Source of the DNA: Bacteroidaceae bacterium
GTDB lineage: Bacteria; Bacteroidota; Bacteroidia; Bacteroidales; Bacteroidaceae
Direction: 5' to 3'
Assembly (NCBI GenBank): GCA_017520935.1
Contig: JAFXEF010000001.1
Location: 33,077 to 97,076 of the forward strand
Length of the DNA stretch: 64,000 nucleotides
The first letter of the stretch is position 1, and every line of letters starts with the position of its first letter. Under the pieces are notes generated by a model. It was given only the letters and a program-made list of their open reading frames with translations. It was not told the DNA's origin and did no database searches. Positions 34,932-44,245 of this stretch are shown here, in pieces. The position numbers and the translations under genes were made by a program.

Positions 34932-35106
34932 CGAAGATATTTTCACCAAAGGCATCATGTTCAAGAAGGTGGCCTCGGATCGTCCTAAAGAGGAGAAGGT
35001 CAAGACCAAGGCCAAGAAGAAAGCCTACATCACCGGCCAGCACCATTCGGCATCGGCCAAGATGAAGGCCGAGATACGTCGCAAGCGTGCCAATAGGCAT
35101 AAGTGA
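34924..35106 (+). CDS. Small basic protein overlapping the end of obg
   Basis: 60 aa, starting [20 protein letters not shown]. Very rich in Lys and Arg ([17 protein letters not shown] ... [11 protein letters not shown]), no signal or TM. The same frame is open upstream inside obg, but the residues there are only a shadow of obg, and translational coupling at the overlap (ATG within GATGAATAG) fits this start. It may bind RNA or DNA; I do not recognise a family. It is followed 44 nt later by pyrK. Confidence 0.6.
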   Translation: MNSEDIFTKGIMFKKVASDRPKEEKVKTKAKKKAYITGQHHSASAKMKAEIRRKRANRHK

Positions 35107-35150
35107 CGATTTTTGAGATTCTATTTATTTGAAAGACATAAAGGATACGT

Positions 35151-35927
35151 ATGAAAAAGTATATTCTTGATTTAACGGTTCGCGAGGCCTTAGCCGTAGG
35201 CAAGCAGTTTGTGCTGTTGCGTCTCACCTCTGAGAACCCGTTGCCCGAGATGCTTCCCGGACAATTTGTGGAGGTGCGTGTTGATGAGACACCCAGTGTG
35301 TTGCTCCGTCGCCCAATCTCAATACATTATTATGACAAGGATGCCAATGAACTGGGTTTGCTTGTGCAGCTTATAGGCAATGGTACTCGTTGGATGGCGA
35401 CGTTGAGGTCAGGAGATGTGCTCAATGTTGTATTGCCTTTGGGCAATGGTTTCACCCTTCCTGCCGACAAAACGGTGCGCCCGCTGTTGGTAGGTGGGGG
35501 AGTAGGAGTGGCTCCCCTGCTTTATCTTGGCATGAGACTCAAGGAAATGGGGGTTACACCCACTTTCCTCCTCGGAAGCCGCACAGAGAACGAACTGATG
35601 CAGATTGTCGAGTTCGAGAAGTATGGCCCCGTATATATCACCACTGAGAATGGTGCTGTGGGTGAGCAGGGCTATGTGACCCAGCACTCGGTGCTTGCTC
35701 GTGAGCAGTTCGGGCAGGTATACACTTGCGGTCCAAAGCCCATGATGGTGGCTGTAGCCCGTTGGGCCAAGGGTGTCGGTGTACCTTGTGAGGTGTCGCT
35801 CGAGAATAAGATGGCCTGTGGAGTAGGCGCCTGCCTCTGTTGTGTGGAAGATACCAAGGAGGGTAATGTGTGTGTGTGTAAGGAAGGTCCCGTATTTTCA
35901 ATAGACAAGTTATCATGGCAGATTTAA
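35151..35927 (+). CDS. pyrK: Dihydroorotate dehydrogenase electron-transfer subunit
   Basis: 258 aa. It carries FAD and a [2Fe-2S] cluster and passes electrons from PyrD to NAD+ in class 1B dihydroorotate dehydrogenase. FAD-binding [12 protein letters not shown], nucleotide-binding [16 protein letters not shown], and the cluster cysteines in [15 protein letters not shown] and NVCVC near the C-terminus. The stop overlaps the pyrD start by 13 nt, so translation is coupled. Confidence 0.96.
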   Translation: MKKYILDLTVREALAVGKQFVLLRLTSENPLPEMLPGQFVEVRVDETPSVLLRRPISIHYYDKDANELGLLVQLIGNGTRWMATLRSGDVLNVVLPLGNGFTLPADKTVRPLLVGGGVGVAPLLYLGMRLKEMGVTPTFLLGSRTENELMQIVEFEKYGPVYITTENGAVGEQGYVTQHSVLAREQFGQVYTCGPKPMMVAVARWAKGVGVPCEVSLENKMACGVGACLCCVEDTKEGNVCVCKEGPVFSIDKLSWQI

Positions 35928-36826
35928 GAACATCGATAGGCAAGCTCGAACTTGCCAACCCGGTGATGACAGCATCGGGTACATTTGGTTACGGCACCGA
36001 GTTTGCCGACTTCGTTGACCTCGACCGCCTCGGCGGTGTCATCGTCAAGGGTACCACACTGTACCATCGCGAAGGTAATCCTTATCCTCGTATGGCCGAG
36101 ACTCCTGCTGGCATGCTCAATGCCGTGGGTCTACAGAACAAGGGGGTGGACTACTTCTGCGAGCACATCTATCCTACCATCAAGGATTACAGGACTAACA
36201 TGATTGTCAACGTCAGTGGTTCGGCCATTGAGGACTATGTGGCTACAGCTGAGCGCATCAATGCGCTGGAGGCTATTCCCGCCATTGAACTCAACATCTC
36301 CTGTCCCAATGTGAAGCAGGGAGGTATGGCCTTCGGTGTCACTGCCAAGGGAGCCGAGGAGGTCGTGCGTGCCGTGCGTCAGGTGTACGACAAGACCCTC
36401 ATAGTGAAGCTCTCGCCCAACGTGACCGACATCACCGAGATAGCCCGTGCAGCCGAGGCTGCCGGTGCTGACAGTGTGTCGCTCATCAATACCTTGCTGG
36501 GTATGGCTATCGATGCCGAGCGTAGGCGTCCTCTGCTCTCCACCGTTACTGGTGGTATGAGCGGTCCTGCCGTGAAGCCCATTGCTCTGCGTATGGTGTG
36601 GCAGGTGGCTAAGGCTGTGAAGATTCCCGTAGTGGGACTTGGTGGTATCACCAATGGTACCGATGCCATTGAATTTATGTTGGCTGGCGCCTCGGCCATT
36701 GAGGTGGGTACGGCCAACTTCATCGACCCTGCCGTGACAGGTAAGATTATTGATGAGATTAATGCTTACCTCGACCGTCACGGTTTCGCTTCTGTGCGCG
36801 ATATCATCGGTGCATTGGAGGTATAA
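35915..36826 (+). CDS. pyrD: Dihydroorotate dehydrogenase, catalytic subunit (class 1B)
   Basis: 303 aa. It oxidises dihydroorotate to orotate in pyrimidine synthesis, with FMN. Visible motifs: [27 protein letters not shown] with the catalytic Cys of class 1[26 protein letters not shown] and [28 protein letters not shown] for the phosphate. It forms a heterotetramer with PyrK encoded upstream. A strong terminator follows. Confidence 0.97.
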   Translation: MADLRTSIGKLELANPVMTASGTFGYGTEFADFVDLDRLGGVIVKGTTLYHREGNPYPRMAETPAGMLNAVGLQNKGVDYFCEHIYPTIKDYRTNMIVNVSGSAIEDYVATAERINALEAIPAIELNISCPNVKQGGMAFGVTAKGAEEVVRAVRQVYDKTLIVKLSPNVTDITEIARAAEAAGADSVSLINTLLGMAIDAERRRPLLSTVTGGMSGPAVKPIALRMVWQVAKAVKIPVVGLGGITNGTDAIEFMLAGASAIEVGTANFIDPAVTGKIIDEINAYLDRHGFASVRDIIGALEV

Positions 36827-36848
36827 GTAGAGTGCTCTATAATATATG

Positions 36849-36880
36849 CATCCACCGATTCCCTTAGGAATCGGTGGATG
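36849..36880. terminator. Strong terminator after pyrD
   Basis: CATCCACCGATTCC and GGAATCGGTGGATG form a perfect 14-bp stem around CTTA. It separates the convergent pyrD and acyl-CoA ligase genes. The T-tract is weak on the plus side (TGTCTT). Confidence 0.8.
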
Positions 36881-36942
36881 TGTCTTAGTAAGTAATTTCA
36901 GACTTTTGGCTCCGCACGTGCCGGAGGCTCAGAGTTGATGTC

Positions 36943-38592
36943 TTACTGATACAAGTACCGCTTAATACTTTTCTTGGGGGTCTTTTCAAACTCCTCACTG
37001 AAAATCTGCACGTTTGAAATCTGGCAGTAAGCAGGGAGGTTCTTGTTCAGTTCCATACGGTTGGCATCCATCTGTGCAGTCACCTCCTGCTCGGTCTTTC
37101 CCTCCTTGAAGGCCGTGTCGTAGTCGGGGTGGATAAGGGCTACGAGCTTGCCATCACGATGTATGATGAGTGACTCGCCCACATAGAGCATGCTGTTGAG
37201 TTGGTCTTCAATCTCTTCGGGGTAGATGTTCTGCCCCGAGGGTCCAAGGAGCATGTTCTTCGAACGTCCCTTGATGAATACGTTGCCCTCCTTGTCCATC
37301 ACGCCGAGGTCGCCGGTGTGGTACCATCCATCGGCATCGATAGTCTCGGCAGTAGCCTCTTCGTTCTTGTAGTAGCCAAGCATCACGTTGGGACCTTTGA
37401 CGAAGATTTCGCCGGGAGTGTTCTCTGGGTCACTGCTGTTGATGCGTACCTCCATACCATAGGCGGCCTTACCGCATGAGCCAGGCACAAACCTCTTCCA
37501 GTCTTCGTAGCAGATGATGGGGGCACACTCCGTGGCACCATAACCTACTGTATAGGGGAACTTGAGCTGGTGGAGTAGGGTTTCTACCTCTTGATTGAAG
37601 GCTGCTCCACCTACGATAACCTCGTAGAAGTTGCCGCCAAACGAACTTATCATCTTATCTCTTACCTTGGCAAGGATGGTTTCGTTCACGATGGGTACCT
37701 TGAGCAGGAGTTTCATGCTCGGAGTTTCGAGTTTGGGGAGTACGTTCTTCTTGATAATCTTCTCGATGATGAGTGGTACGGCTACTACTACCGAGGGCTT
37801 GATTTCGTTGAGTGCCTGGAAGATAATCTTGGGTGAGGGTATTTTGGTAAGGAAATAGATGTGCATGCCGATGGTGAGCTCGTAGAGGAATTCGAAAGCC
37901 ATACCATACATGTGTGCCATAGGAAGCATGGATACGATGGTCATACCCGCCTTGAGGTTGAGCGCATGCTCGGCAAACTCCATGTTGTTGGTAACAGCAC
38001 GGTAAGGAATCATTACACCCTTAGAGAAGCCGGTAGACCCGCTGGTGTAGTTGATAATGGCCAGTTCGTCGGGCTGATTGGCATGATAGTAACTGATCAT
38101 TTCCTTTTCGAAGCGGTTGGGGAACTTCTTGCCAAAGAGCTCGTTGAGATGTTCACGGGCATGGGTGAGCTCCTTGCTGCGGCTGATGAGCAGATCATAG
38201 TTCTCGATGCGTACTACACCGAGCACGTTGGGTATCTCCTCTTCATTGAGGTTCTCCCAGATGCTGTCGCCGATGAAGGCCAACTTTGAGTCACTGTGAT
38301 TGATGATATTATGTATGTTGTCAGCCTTGAACTCATGAAGGATAGGCACAGGTACGGCACCATAAGTGATAGTGGCAAGGAAGGCTACACCCCAGTTTGA
38401 ACTGTTGCGTCCGCAAAGCGAGATCTTGTCGCCCGGCACGATACCTGCCTCGTGGAACATAATGTGCAGTTTCTCGATACGGCGGGCTACATCCTTGTAT
38501 TGTAATGTGCACCCTTTGTAATCGGTCAGTGCATCGAGGTTCCAGTTATGCTTCATACTGTCCTCTATTCGTAAAATAATGTCTTTTGCCAT
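36943..38592 (-). CDS. AMP-binding acyl-CoA ligase (long-chain fatty acid type)
   Basis: 549 aa. ANL-superfamily adenylating enzyme: the P-loop-like motif YTSGSTGFSKG near residue 180-190, YGATECAPI as A5, DGWYHTGDLGVMDKEGNVFIKGRSKN as A7/A8, and the C-terminal Lys in KTPKKSIKRY. It would activate a fatty acid to acyl-AMP and acyl-CoA (or acyl-ACP) for phospholipid synthesis or salvage. It is shorter than E. coli FadD and has no fused acyltransferase. No membrane segment is obvious. Two -7 boxes lie upstream. Chain-length preference cannot be read from sequence. Confidence 0.9.
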   Translation of the reverse strand: MAKDIILRIEDSMKHNWNLDALTDYKGCTLQYKDVARRIEKLHIMFHEAGIVPGDKISLCGRNSSNWGVAFLATITYGAVPVPILHEFKADNIHNIINHSDSKLAFIGDSIWENLNEEEIPNVLGVVRIENYDLLISRSKELTHAREHLNELFGKKFPNRFEKEMISYYHANQPDELAIINYTSGSTGFSKGVMIPYRAVTNNMEFAEHALNLKAGMTIVSMLPMAHMYGMAFEFLYELTIGMHIYFLTKIPSPKIIFQALNEIKPSVVVAVPLIIEKIIKKNVLPKLETPSMKLLLKVPIVNETILAKVRDKMISSFGGNFYEVIVGGAAFNQEVETLLHQLKFPYTVGYGATECAPIICYEDWKRFVPGSCGKAAYGMEVRINSSDPENTPGEIFVKGPNVMLGYYKNEEATAETIDADGWYHTGDLGVMDKEGNVFIKGRSKNMLLGPSGQNIYPEEIEDQLNSMLYVGESLIIHRDGKLVALIHPDYDTAFKEGKTEQEVTAQMDANRMELNKNLPAYCQISNVQIFSEEFEKTPKKSIKRYLYQ

Positions 38593-38635
38593 AGTGGTAC
38601 TAATTATTTTAGGTATGTTCTTAATTAACGACTTA

Positions 38636-38667
38636 CAAATATACGAAATTACGGTTGATTCTACAAA
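38636..38667 (-). promoter_or_regulatory. Promoter of the acyl-CoA ligase gene
   Basis: On the minus strand TTTG (38664-38667), a 20-nt spacer and TATATTTG (38636-38643) match the consensus exactly. Leader about 40 nt. Confidence 0.75.
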
Positions 38668-38722
38668 ACCATATCCAATTTAATTATCTGCCATTATTCG
38701 TATACCGTCATTTTTACTTCTG

Positions 38723-38730
38723 CAAAGATA
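38723..38730 (-). promoter_or_regulatory. Second upstream -7 box for the acyl-CoA ligase gene
   Basis: TATCTTTG on the minus strand, followed by GC. It would add a leader of about 130 nt. The rest of the 38593-38845 gap shows nothing else. Confidence 0.45.
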
Positions 38731-38845
38731 CATATTACATGTGGAAGTGCAAAAATATAACGTTAAAAACACACTCTGTTCATGTTTTTTCAAAAATGGT
38801 ATAACCCACGATTATGTAAGATAACGCGAGTGATATAAGACAGTT

Positions 38846-39547
38846 TCAGCTGGCGATGCTGCCGGCAAGAAGCGTATAGCCTACCCCGATGATACCGAAG
38901 AGCATGACGGCTGAGCCGATGATGCGATTGAGTAACCATATGCCACGTACATCGAAGCGGCTGCCCAGCTTGTTTACCATCCATGTGATGGCAAACCACC
39001 AGATGGCAGCACCCGCCCAAATAGCGGTATAGCCTGACACACGCTCTACGCACCCTAATTCAGGAAGAACAAACGACATACGGGCAAAGAGGGCCACGAA
39101 CATAAGGATGATAAGCGGATTGCCAATGGCCAAGGCAAAGCCCGTGGCAAAGTTGTAGGCAAGCTTGCCCTTAGTGACTGGGTAGTGCCCAAGCTTGTCC
39201 ATCGGGTTGGCGCGGTAACTGTGGGGATTGGTACGGAAGGTGTGGAGCCCGAAGATAAACAGCAATATGCTACCTGCCAGCTGCAATGCAAACATGTTGT
39301 GGACATTATTCACAAAGTCGTACACGAACGACATGCCGAGCGCCGTAAGCATAGCGTAGAAGAGGTCACTCATAGAAGCACCTATGCCTGTCATGAAACC
39401 GTGCCAACGCCCCTTGTTTAGGGTGCGTCGTATGCACATCACACCTACAGGACCCATCGGAGCCGATACGATCACTCCTATTGCCAAGCCTTTCAGTATG
39501 AGTTCCACGAACGAAATCTGTCCCGCAAACTGCTCCAACCAATTCAT
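38846..39547 (-). CDS. LysE-family amino-acid exporter
   Basis: 233 aa integral membrane protein with about six TM helices. The N-terminal segment VELILKGLAIGVIVSAPMGPVGVMCIRRTLNKGR matches the LysE/RhtB signature (PGP replaced by PMGPVG). Typical members export lysine, threonine or homoserine. The loop FRTNPHSYRANPMDKLG is cytoplasmic and polar. The neighbours give no substrate hint. A -7 box at 39552-39559 leaves an almost leaderless transcript. Confidence 0.85.
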   Translation of the reverse strand: MNWLEQFAGQISFVELILKGLAIGVIVSAPMGPVGVMCIRRTLNKGRWHGFMTGIGASMSDLFYAMLTALGMSFVYDFVNNVHNMFALQLAGSILLFIFGLHTFRTNPHSYRANPMDKLGHYPVTKGKLAYNFATGFALAIGNPLIILMFVALFARMSFVLPELGCVERVSGYTAIWAGAAIWWFAITWMVNKLGSRFDVRGIWLLNRIIGSAVMLFGIIGVGYTLLAGSIAS

Positions 39548-39551
39548 TCTG

Positions 39552-39559
39552 CAAAATTA
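39552..39559 (-). promoter_or_regulatory. -7 box (TAATTTTG) of the LysE gene
   Basis: Minus strand, ends 4 nt before the start codon, so the mRNA begins at or very close to the ATG. Confidence 0.55.
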
Positions 39560-39579
39560 GTGCAAGCTTTGGGAAAATG

Positions 39580-39621
39580 CAAATAAATTTGCTTTTTCGC
39601 TCATCGTGCACAACTTTAGTA
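39580..39621 (+). repeat. Dispersed hairpin-promoter repeat, copy with arm GCAAA
   Basis: GCAAA-TAAA-TTTGC followed by TTTTTCGCTCATCGTGCACAACTTTA. The same core recurs 85 bp downstream in direct orientation (39664). The -7 part is degraded here (CAACTTTA). Confidence 0.6.
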
Positions 39622-39663
39622 TCTGCTGTGCAGAACAGAAGTTAGGCTGCGGTTCGGAAAAAG

Positions 39664-39706
39664 ACAAATAAATTTGCTTTTTCGCTCACCTTGCACTAAC
39701 TTTGCA
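39664..39706 (+). promoter_or_regulatory. Dispersed hairpin-promoter repeat serving as bamD promoter
   Basis: CAAA-TAAA-TTTG hairpin, then CTTTTTCGCTCACCTTGCAC and TAACTTTG. TTTG (39673-39676) is 20 nt before TAACTTTG (39697-39704), the exact consensus. bamD starts at 39736, about 25 nt after the expected transcript start. Confidence 0.75.
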
Positions 39707-39735
39707 CGATAAAACGCGTTAATAGGTATATTAGG

Positions 39736-40533
39736 ATGAAAAAACTCATAGTAATAATGCTCTCTGCTGTCATGTTGGTAGGCTGTACTCAGTATGCCAA
39801 GGTGCAGAAGTCTATGGACTATGATTATAAATATGAGTTGGCCAAGGTCTATTATATGGAGGGTGAGTATAGCCAGGCTGCTTCTTTGCTCGAGGATGTG
39901 CTCGCATTCATGAAGGGCACGATGTATGCCGAGGAGTCGCTCTATATGCTTTCGATGTGCTACTTTGACATGAAGGATTATGTGACTGCTTCTCACTACT
40001 TCACCACTTATTTCAACACTTATCCTAAGGGGGTGTATGCCGAGGTAGCTCGATTCATGTCGGCTAAGGCGCTCTATCTGGATACTCCCGATCCTCGTCT
40101 CGATCAGTCGAGCACCATACGTGCCATCAATGAGATACAGGTGTTTACCGAGTATTATCCCTATTCGGAATATAAGCAAGCTGCTCACGATATGCTATAT
40201 GAATTGCATGACCGTCTGGTGGAGAAAGAGTACCGTTCGGCTAAGCTGTACTACGACCTGGGCAACTATATGGGCAACAATTATCAGGCCTGTATCATCA
40301 CGGCACAGAATGCACTCAACGACTATCCCTATACCAAGCTTCGCGAGGACCTCTCTATCCTGATTCTTCGTGCGCGCTATAGTATGGCCAAGGAGAGTGT
40401 GAGAGACAAGATGATTGACCGCTATCGTGATACTATTGACGAATACCATGCTTTCAAGAACGAGTTCCCCGAGAGCAAGTACCTGAAAGAGGCGGAAAAG
40501 ATATATCGCGACTCACAAAAAGCTATCAAGTAA
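39736..40533 (+). CDS. bamD: Outer-membrane assembly lipoprotein BamD
   Basis: 265 aa. Lipobox LVGC with Cys17. The rest is TPR-like helical repeats (YELAKVYYMEGEYSQAASLLEDVL, YMLSMCYFDMKDYVTASHYF). BamD is the essential lipoprotein partner of BamA in beta-barrel insertion. The order bamD-rpoZ-DUF4293 is the common one in Bacteroides and Prevotella. It has a good promoter 30 nt upstream. Confidence 0.93.
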   Translation: MKKLIVIMLSAVMLVGCTQYAKVQKSMDYDYKYELAKVYYMEGEYSQAASLLEDVLAFMKGTMYAEESLYMLSMCYFDMKDYVTASHYFTTYFNTYPKGVYAEVARFMSAKALYLDTPDPRLDQSSTIRAINEIQVFTEYYPYSEYKQAAHDMLYELHDRLVEKEYRSAKLYYDLGNYMGNNYQACIITAQNALNDYPYTKLREDLSILILRARYSMAKESVRDKMIDRYRDTIDEYHAFKNEFPESKYLKEAEKIYRDSQKAIK

Positions 40534-40566
40534 ACTATAGGAACAAATATAATCAATAAATAAACT

Positions 40567-40902
40567 ATGGATTTTAAGAAAACCAACGCCCCTACGAACA
40601 CGGTAACTCGTGATATGCAGGATTTTAGAGACAAGACAGGAAATGTGTATGAATCAATCGCTATCATGGGTAAGCGTGCCAATCAGATTTCTGTAGAGAT
40701 TAAGGAAGAGCTCAAGAAGAAGCTTGACGAGTTCAGCTCTTCATCGGACAACTTGGAGGAAGTTTTTGAGAATCGCGAGCAGATAGAGATTTCACGCTAC
40801 TACGAACGTCTGCCGAAACCCACACTCATTGCCACGCAAGAGTTTATGGAGGATAAGGTGTACTATCGTAATCCGTTGAAAGAAAGCGCTAACTTGGATT
40901 GA
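40567..40902 (+). CDS. rpoZ: RNA polymerase omega subunit (RpoZ-like)
   Basis: 111 aa. The central GNVYESIAIMGKRANQISVEIKEELKKKL stretch is the omega motif (xxKRAxQI). Omega binds the beta-prime subunit and aids polymerase assembly. The Bacteroidetes form carries longer ends than E. coli omega. It lies 33 nt after bamD and is followed by a terminator. Confidence 0.9.
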   Translation: MDFKKTNAPTNTVTRDMQDFRDKTGNVYESIAIMGKRANQISVEIKEELKKKLDEFSSSSDNLEEVFENREQIEISRYYERLPKPTLIATQEFMEDKVYYRNPLKESANLD

Positions 40903-40916
40903 TAGTACCGTGTAAA

Positions 40917-40987
40917 GGTTAGTGGTTGGCGGTCAGTGACAGGGAATATCCCTCGATGGCACTGCGCTGACCACTAACCGTTTTTTT
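40917..40987 (+). terminator. Terminator after rpoZ
   Basis: GGTTAGTGGT (40917-40926) and ACCACTAACC (40970-40979) form a perfect outer stem, with CAGTG/CACTG inside, followed by G and seven T. Confidence 0.9.
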
Positions 40988-41031
40988 ATGTGTCTGCACT
41001 ATTTACAGAATTGATATAACCTTACGAACAT

Positions 41032-41520
41032 ATGAAATTCTATATTCATCATCTTTATTTGTTGCTGGCTATTGTGGCTCTCATCGTATGTATGTGCTCT
41101 CCCGCACTTGTAACTTTTATGTATCAAGATATGTCGTCGGTAGAGATGGGCAACTTTGTCCTACGTTCTATGTCATTGACCAGTCCTGAACCTACATCAT
41201 CGGCTATGCCCTGTGTCTTGGGCATACTACTCATTATCTCGGCATTGGTCTGTGCTTTCACGATGTTTGTGAGCCTGTTCCAGAATTTCTCATTGCAGAA
41301 GCGCTGCACCATCTTCAATTGCCTCCTTTTAGCTGGCTACTATATCTTGTTGCTGGTGTTCGTGCTCATTTTGCGTGTCGATACCCGCCATGTAGAGATT
41401 GCTTGGCAGTTGGCTCTTCCCCTGGTGTCGCTCATCCTTACGGCCATGTGCTTCTATTCTATCCGTACCACTGAGGCTAAGATGCTTGCCCGTGCCAATA
41501 ACTTCCGTTTGCGCGACTGA
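41032..41520 (+). CDS. DUF4293 family membrane protein
   Basis: 162 aa with four TM helices (about residues 6-28, 62-84, 95-117, 124-145). It matches DUF4293, a Bacteroidetes-only family almost always next to bamD and rpoZ, as here. Function unknown. A terminator between rpoZ and this gene suggests that it has its own promoter or depends on read-through; no clear promoter was seen. Confidence 0.85.
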   Translation: MKFYIHHLYLLLAIVALIVCMCSPALVTFMYQDMSSVEMGNFVLRSMSLTSPEPTSSAMPCVLGILLIISALVCAFTMFVSLFQNFSLQKRCTIFNCLLLAGYYILLLVFVLILRVDTRHVEIAWQLALPLVSLILTAMCFYSIRTTEAKMLARANNFRLRD

Positions 41521-41579
41521 GAACGCAGTCACCATACTATCAACATAATGAGGCCGAAGACGAGGGTGCCGATTCTTAT

Positions 41580-41690
41580 CGTAACCTTACGCTTCGGCCT
41601 ATCTTAACTTGCGCTTCGGCCGATCTTAACTTACGCTTCGATTTATCGTAAGTTAAGACTGGTGTCTGCCTTAACGTACGCTTCGCATTG
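41580..41690. repeat. Tandem repeat, about five units of 22-23 bp
   Basis: Units approximate CTTAACTTACGCTTCGGCCTAT and begin near 41580, 41603, 41625, 41647 and 41670; the fourth is inverted or strongly diverged (CGTAAGTTAAG). The same sequence occurs once at 21631-21663 on the other strand. Non-coding; the rest of the 41521-42089 gap shows only the promoter at 42004. Confidence 0.65.
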
Positions 41691-42003
41691 GATTCAGGCA
41701 AATTTCATTCACAGGTTACGGATTCAAAATAAATCGGAGTGTTCGTAAAATCCTTTAGATTTGCACCAACAAACAAAAAATAGTACCTCGATATAATGAA
41801 TATTGCTAGTCTTGGAATATATATTGCCAGACTTGGAATATAGAACATCTTGCGCAAAGTGTGTCTTTTTTACGTGTGTATTGGAGTGCAAATCCGATGG
41901 GGTGAAGTCTATCGTTGTAGTCTTAAGTTTGAAAGTGTTCTGCTTGTCCATTCTGTTTATCGTAAGAAAAATGCAAAGTTTGCGCGATAAAATGTAAAAT
42001 ATA

Positions 42004-42034
42004 TTTGTCATTACGGAAAATATGCTTACCTTTG
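42004..42034 (+). promoter_or_regulatory. Promoter of the membrane protein/HTH pair
   Basis: TTTG (42004-42007), 19-nt spacer, TACCTTTG (42027-42034), followed by GC. Textbook match. Confidence 0.75.
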
Positions 42035-42089
42035 CAGCGTGAATCTTACGTAAGAAGGTTTTATTGACAAACTCTAAAAAATGTATGCT

Positions 42090-42548
42090 ATGAAGAAAAG
42101 TTATTTGTTGCCCGTAGGCTTTAAGAAAGCTGGGCTTTGGATGGTGGTGCCGTTCTTGGTGCTCAGTGCGCTTTGCCTGTGCGGCAGCGACGTGCTTGTG
42201 GATATTTGCATCAATGCCACGGTGCCGGCTGTAATCAGCCATGAAGGTTGGTTCTGCATGACAGAGACTGCCCTTATCGAAGAGATTGCGATGCTCGGTC
42301 TCCTCGCTTCACTCGCTTTCATCGCCCTTTCGCGTGAGCAGGACGAGGATGAGATGACAGCGCACATCCGTATGCAGTCGTTTGTGTGGAGCACTTGGGC
42401 TACATCTATCGTCTTGGCATTGGGCATACTCTTTGTCTATGACTTGGAGTTCCTCACCTTTATGTTCTTGACAATGTACCTCTACCTGATGCTGTACATC
42501 GTGAAATTTAACCTCGCCATGCATCGCGAGAGAAAGGAGCAGCGATGA
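42090..42548 (+). CDS. Small four-TM membrane protein paired with an HTH regulator
   Basis: 152 aa from ATG 42090 (MKKSYLLPVGFKKAG); an in-frame ATG at 42081 is the alternative. Hydrophobic segments at about residues 15-38, 60-80, 97-117 and 120-140. The loop EQDEDEMTAHIRMQSF is cytoplasmic. Family not recognised with certainty. It overlaps the downstream HTH gene by 4 nt (ATGA), so the two are translationally coupled. This pairing is recurrent in gut bacteria and suggests that the membrane protein and regulator work together. Confidence 0.75.
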   Translation: MKKSYLLPVGFKKAGLWMVVPFLVLSALCLCGSDVLVDICINATVPAVISHEGWFCMTETALIEEIAMLGLLASLAFIALSREQDEDEMTAHIRMQSFVWSTWATSIVLALGILFVYDLEFLTFMFLTMYLYLMLYIVKFNLAMHRERKEQR

Positions 42549-42745
42549 AGAATACTGTCCGTGTGGAGCGTGCCATCAAGGACATCACGCAGCAGGACCT
42601 TGCCGTGGCAGTAGGCGTGAGCCGCCAGACAATCAACTCCATTGAGGCAGCTCGCTACGTGCCCTCTACCGTGCTGGCACTGAAGATTGCCCGCTATTTC
42701 GGCAAGGCCGTCGACGATATCTTCACACTCGAAGAGGGGGACTAA
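42545..42745 (+). CDS. XRE-family helix-turn-helix regulator (short)
   Basis: 66 aa, essentially one Cro/C1-type HTH: ITQQDLAVAVGVSRQTINSIE followed by RYVPSTVLALKIARYFGKAVDDIFTLEE. This is the compact YozG/immR-like form that ends just after the domain. It probably represses its own two-gene operon. Start overlaps the membrane protein stop. Confidence 0.92.
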   Translation: MKNTVRVERAIKDITQQDLAVAVGVSRQTINSIEAARYVPSTVLALKIARYFGKAVDDIFTLEEGD

Positions 42746-42811
42746 GTGCGACAAGTGCAATCTATCATAGGACAGCAAGGCATCCTAATCGGGGAGAATG
42801 ATAGGTTCTTG

Positions 42812-44161
42812 TCATCGCTGCAAGATTACCACTTCCATGTCCGTAGCAAGACGCACGCGTAACCACTCGGAGAGTTGGGACATCTCGGCTGGAGTGAACA
42901 CCGAGTCGCGATGCACCACGACTGAGAGGCAAGGAGCGGCATAGAGAGAGTCGGCACTGACCGTTGCGCCACGAGCCAGCACCACATCCTTTACGGAGGG
43001 GTAGATGCCCATAATCTCGCGGGCAAGCTGCACGTAGGGAAGCTCCTCCTTCTCAGAGGCGGCCAGTTGCTGACGCAAGTGGCTGATCTCGGCATCGCGA
43101 CGCGAGACCTCCGTGTCCATCCTATCGTAAATGCTTTTCACGAGTTCCACATTGTTGTCCTGAGTGGTAGTGCTATACTCGTTGATGAGCACCTGCTCCT
43201 CCTTGATACCATACTCCGCAGCTTGTGCGAGAAGGTCGCGCCGCGTCTGCTCGCTCAGCGGGTCGCCCGAGAAGAAGAGACTGATGACGGAACCGTCGGC
43301 ATGGTCTATCTTATAGTCGTAGAGAATGGTGCGTCCATACACCTTGCACTGCTCGGCAAAGGCCGTGGCGTTGCCCTCAAAGTTGTTTTGACGGATAAAG
43401 GTGACGGCCGACCATATGCTGGGCACGATGAAGAGGATGATGAGCGCCGTGCTGAAAGTGCGCGTACGGCGCTGGGCAAGCGCATCGGCAAAGGTCACCT
43501 CACGGAAGCCGAAGTACTTGACACTGATGTAGGTGGCCAGCATGATGAAGATGCAGTTGATGACAAACAGGTAGGTAGCTCCCAGGAAATAGCCGAAGTT
43601 GCCGCTGGCCAGACCGAAACCGGCCGTGCAGAGGGGCGGCATAAGGGCAGTGGCAATAGCTACACCGGCAAACACGGTGCCCTTCTCCTTACGGCACTGC
43701 TCAAGGATGCCGGCAAAGCCACCGAAGAGAGCTATCAGCACATCATAGATGGTGGGGTTGGTGCGGGCAAGCAGTTCGCTGGGATTGGTGAGATTGAGCG
43801 GAGTGATGAGGAAGTAGACAAACGATGCCACCAAGCTGATGCTCACCATCACCAGGAGGTTCTTTCCCGACGACTTGATTAGCTGCATGTCATTGATGCC
43901 CAGCCCTAAGCCTACGCCGAAGATAGGTCCCATGAGCGGCGATATGAGCATGGCACCAATGATAACCGGGATGGAGTTGACATTGAGACCCACCGAAGCG
44001 ATAATCGTAGCGATAGCCAGAATCCATGCATTGGGTCCACGGAAGTAGATGTTGCCACGGATAGACTTCTCGGCAGCGGAGGTGTCAATATAATCGGTCA
44101 GGCGTATCGTCTCGCGAAACAATGTGGAAAATCTCTGCGCCAGCCTTTGTCTCAGTCTCAT
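42812..44161 (-). CDS. DUF389 family membrane protein
   Basis: 449 aa. Residues about 45-265 are the DUF389 membrane region with six or more TM helices and the IIGAMLISPLMGPIFGVGLGLG and ALMPPLCTAGFGLASGN motifs. The C-terminal about 180 residues are soluble with a coiled-coil stretch (DTEVSRRDAEISHLRQQLAASEKEE). Function is unknown. The upstream promoter is a minus-strand copy of the dispersed hairpin repeat. Confidence 0.88.
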   Translation of the reverse strand: MRLRQRLAQRFSTLFRETIRLTDYIDTSAAEKSIRGNIYFRGPNAWILAIATIIASVGLNVNSIPVIIGAMLISPLMGPIFGVGLGLGINDMQLIKSSGKNLLVMVSISLVASFVYFLITPLNLTNPSELLARTNPTIYDVLIALFGGFAGILEQCRKEKGTVFAGVAIATALMPPLCTAGFGLASGNFGYFLGATYLFVINCIFIMLATYISVKYFGFREVTFADALAQRRTRTFSTALIILFIVPSIWSAVTFIRQNNFEGNATAFAEQCKVYGRTILYDYKIDHADGSVISLFFSGDPLSEQTRRDLLAQAAEYGIKEEQVLINEYSTTTQDNNVELVKSIYDRMDTEVSRRDAEISHLRQQLAASEKEELPYVQLAREIMGIYPSVKDVVLARGATVSADSLYAAPCLSVVVHRDSVFTPAEMSQLSEWLRVRLATDMEVVILQR

Positions 44162-44193
44162 AGTCGCGTGCTTTTACGGTTAATACTTAGCGA

Positions 44194-44245
44194 CAAAGAT
44201 ACGGATAAGCGAGCGAGAAATATCAAGCTTCTTGGACAAGCCAAG
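44194..44245 (-). promoter_or_regulatory. Dispersed hairpin-promoter repeat, minus-strand copy
   Basis: Minus strand reads CAAG-AAG-CTTG, ATATTTCTCGCTCG, then TATCTTTG (44194-44201), the same order as the plus-strand copies at 51026 and 54841. It is the likely promoter of the DUF389 gene. Confidence 0.65.

Noticed and set aside
41580..41690. CRISPR-like tandem repeats
   Set aside because: Units are contiguous with no unique spacers of 26-40 bp and no cas genes are nearby.
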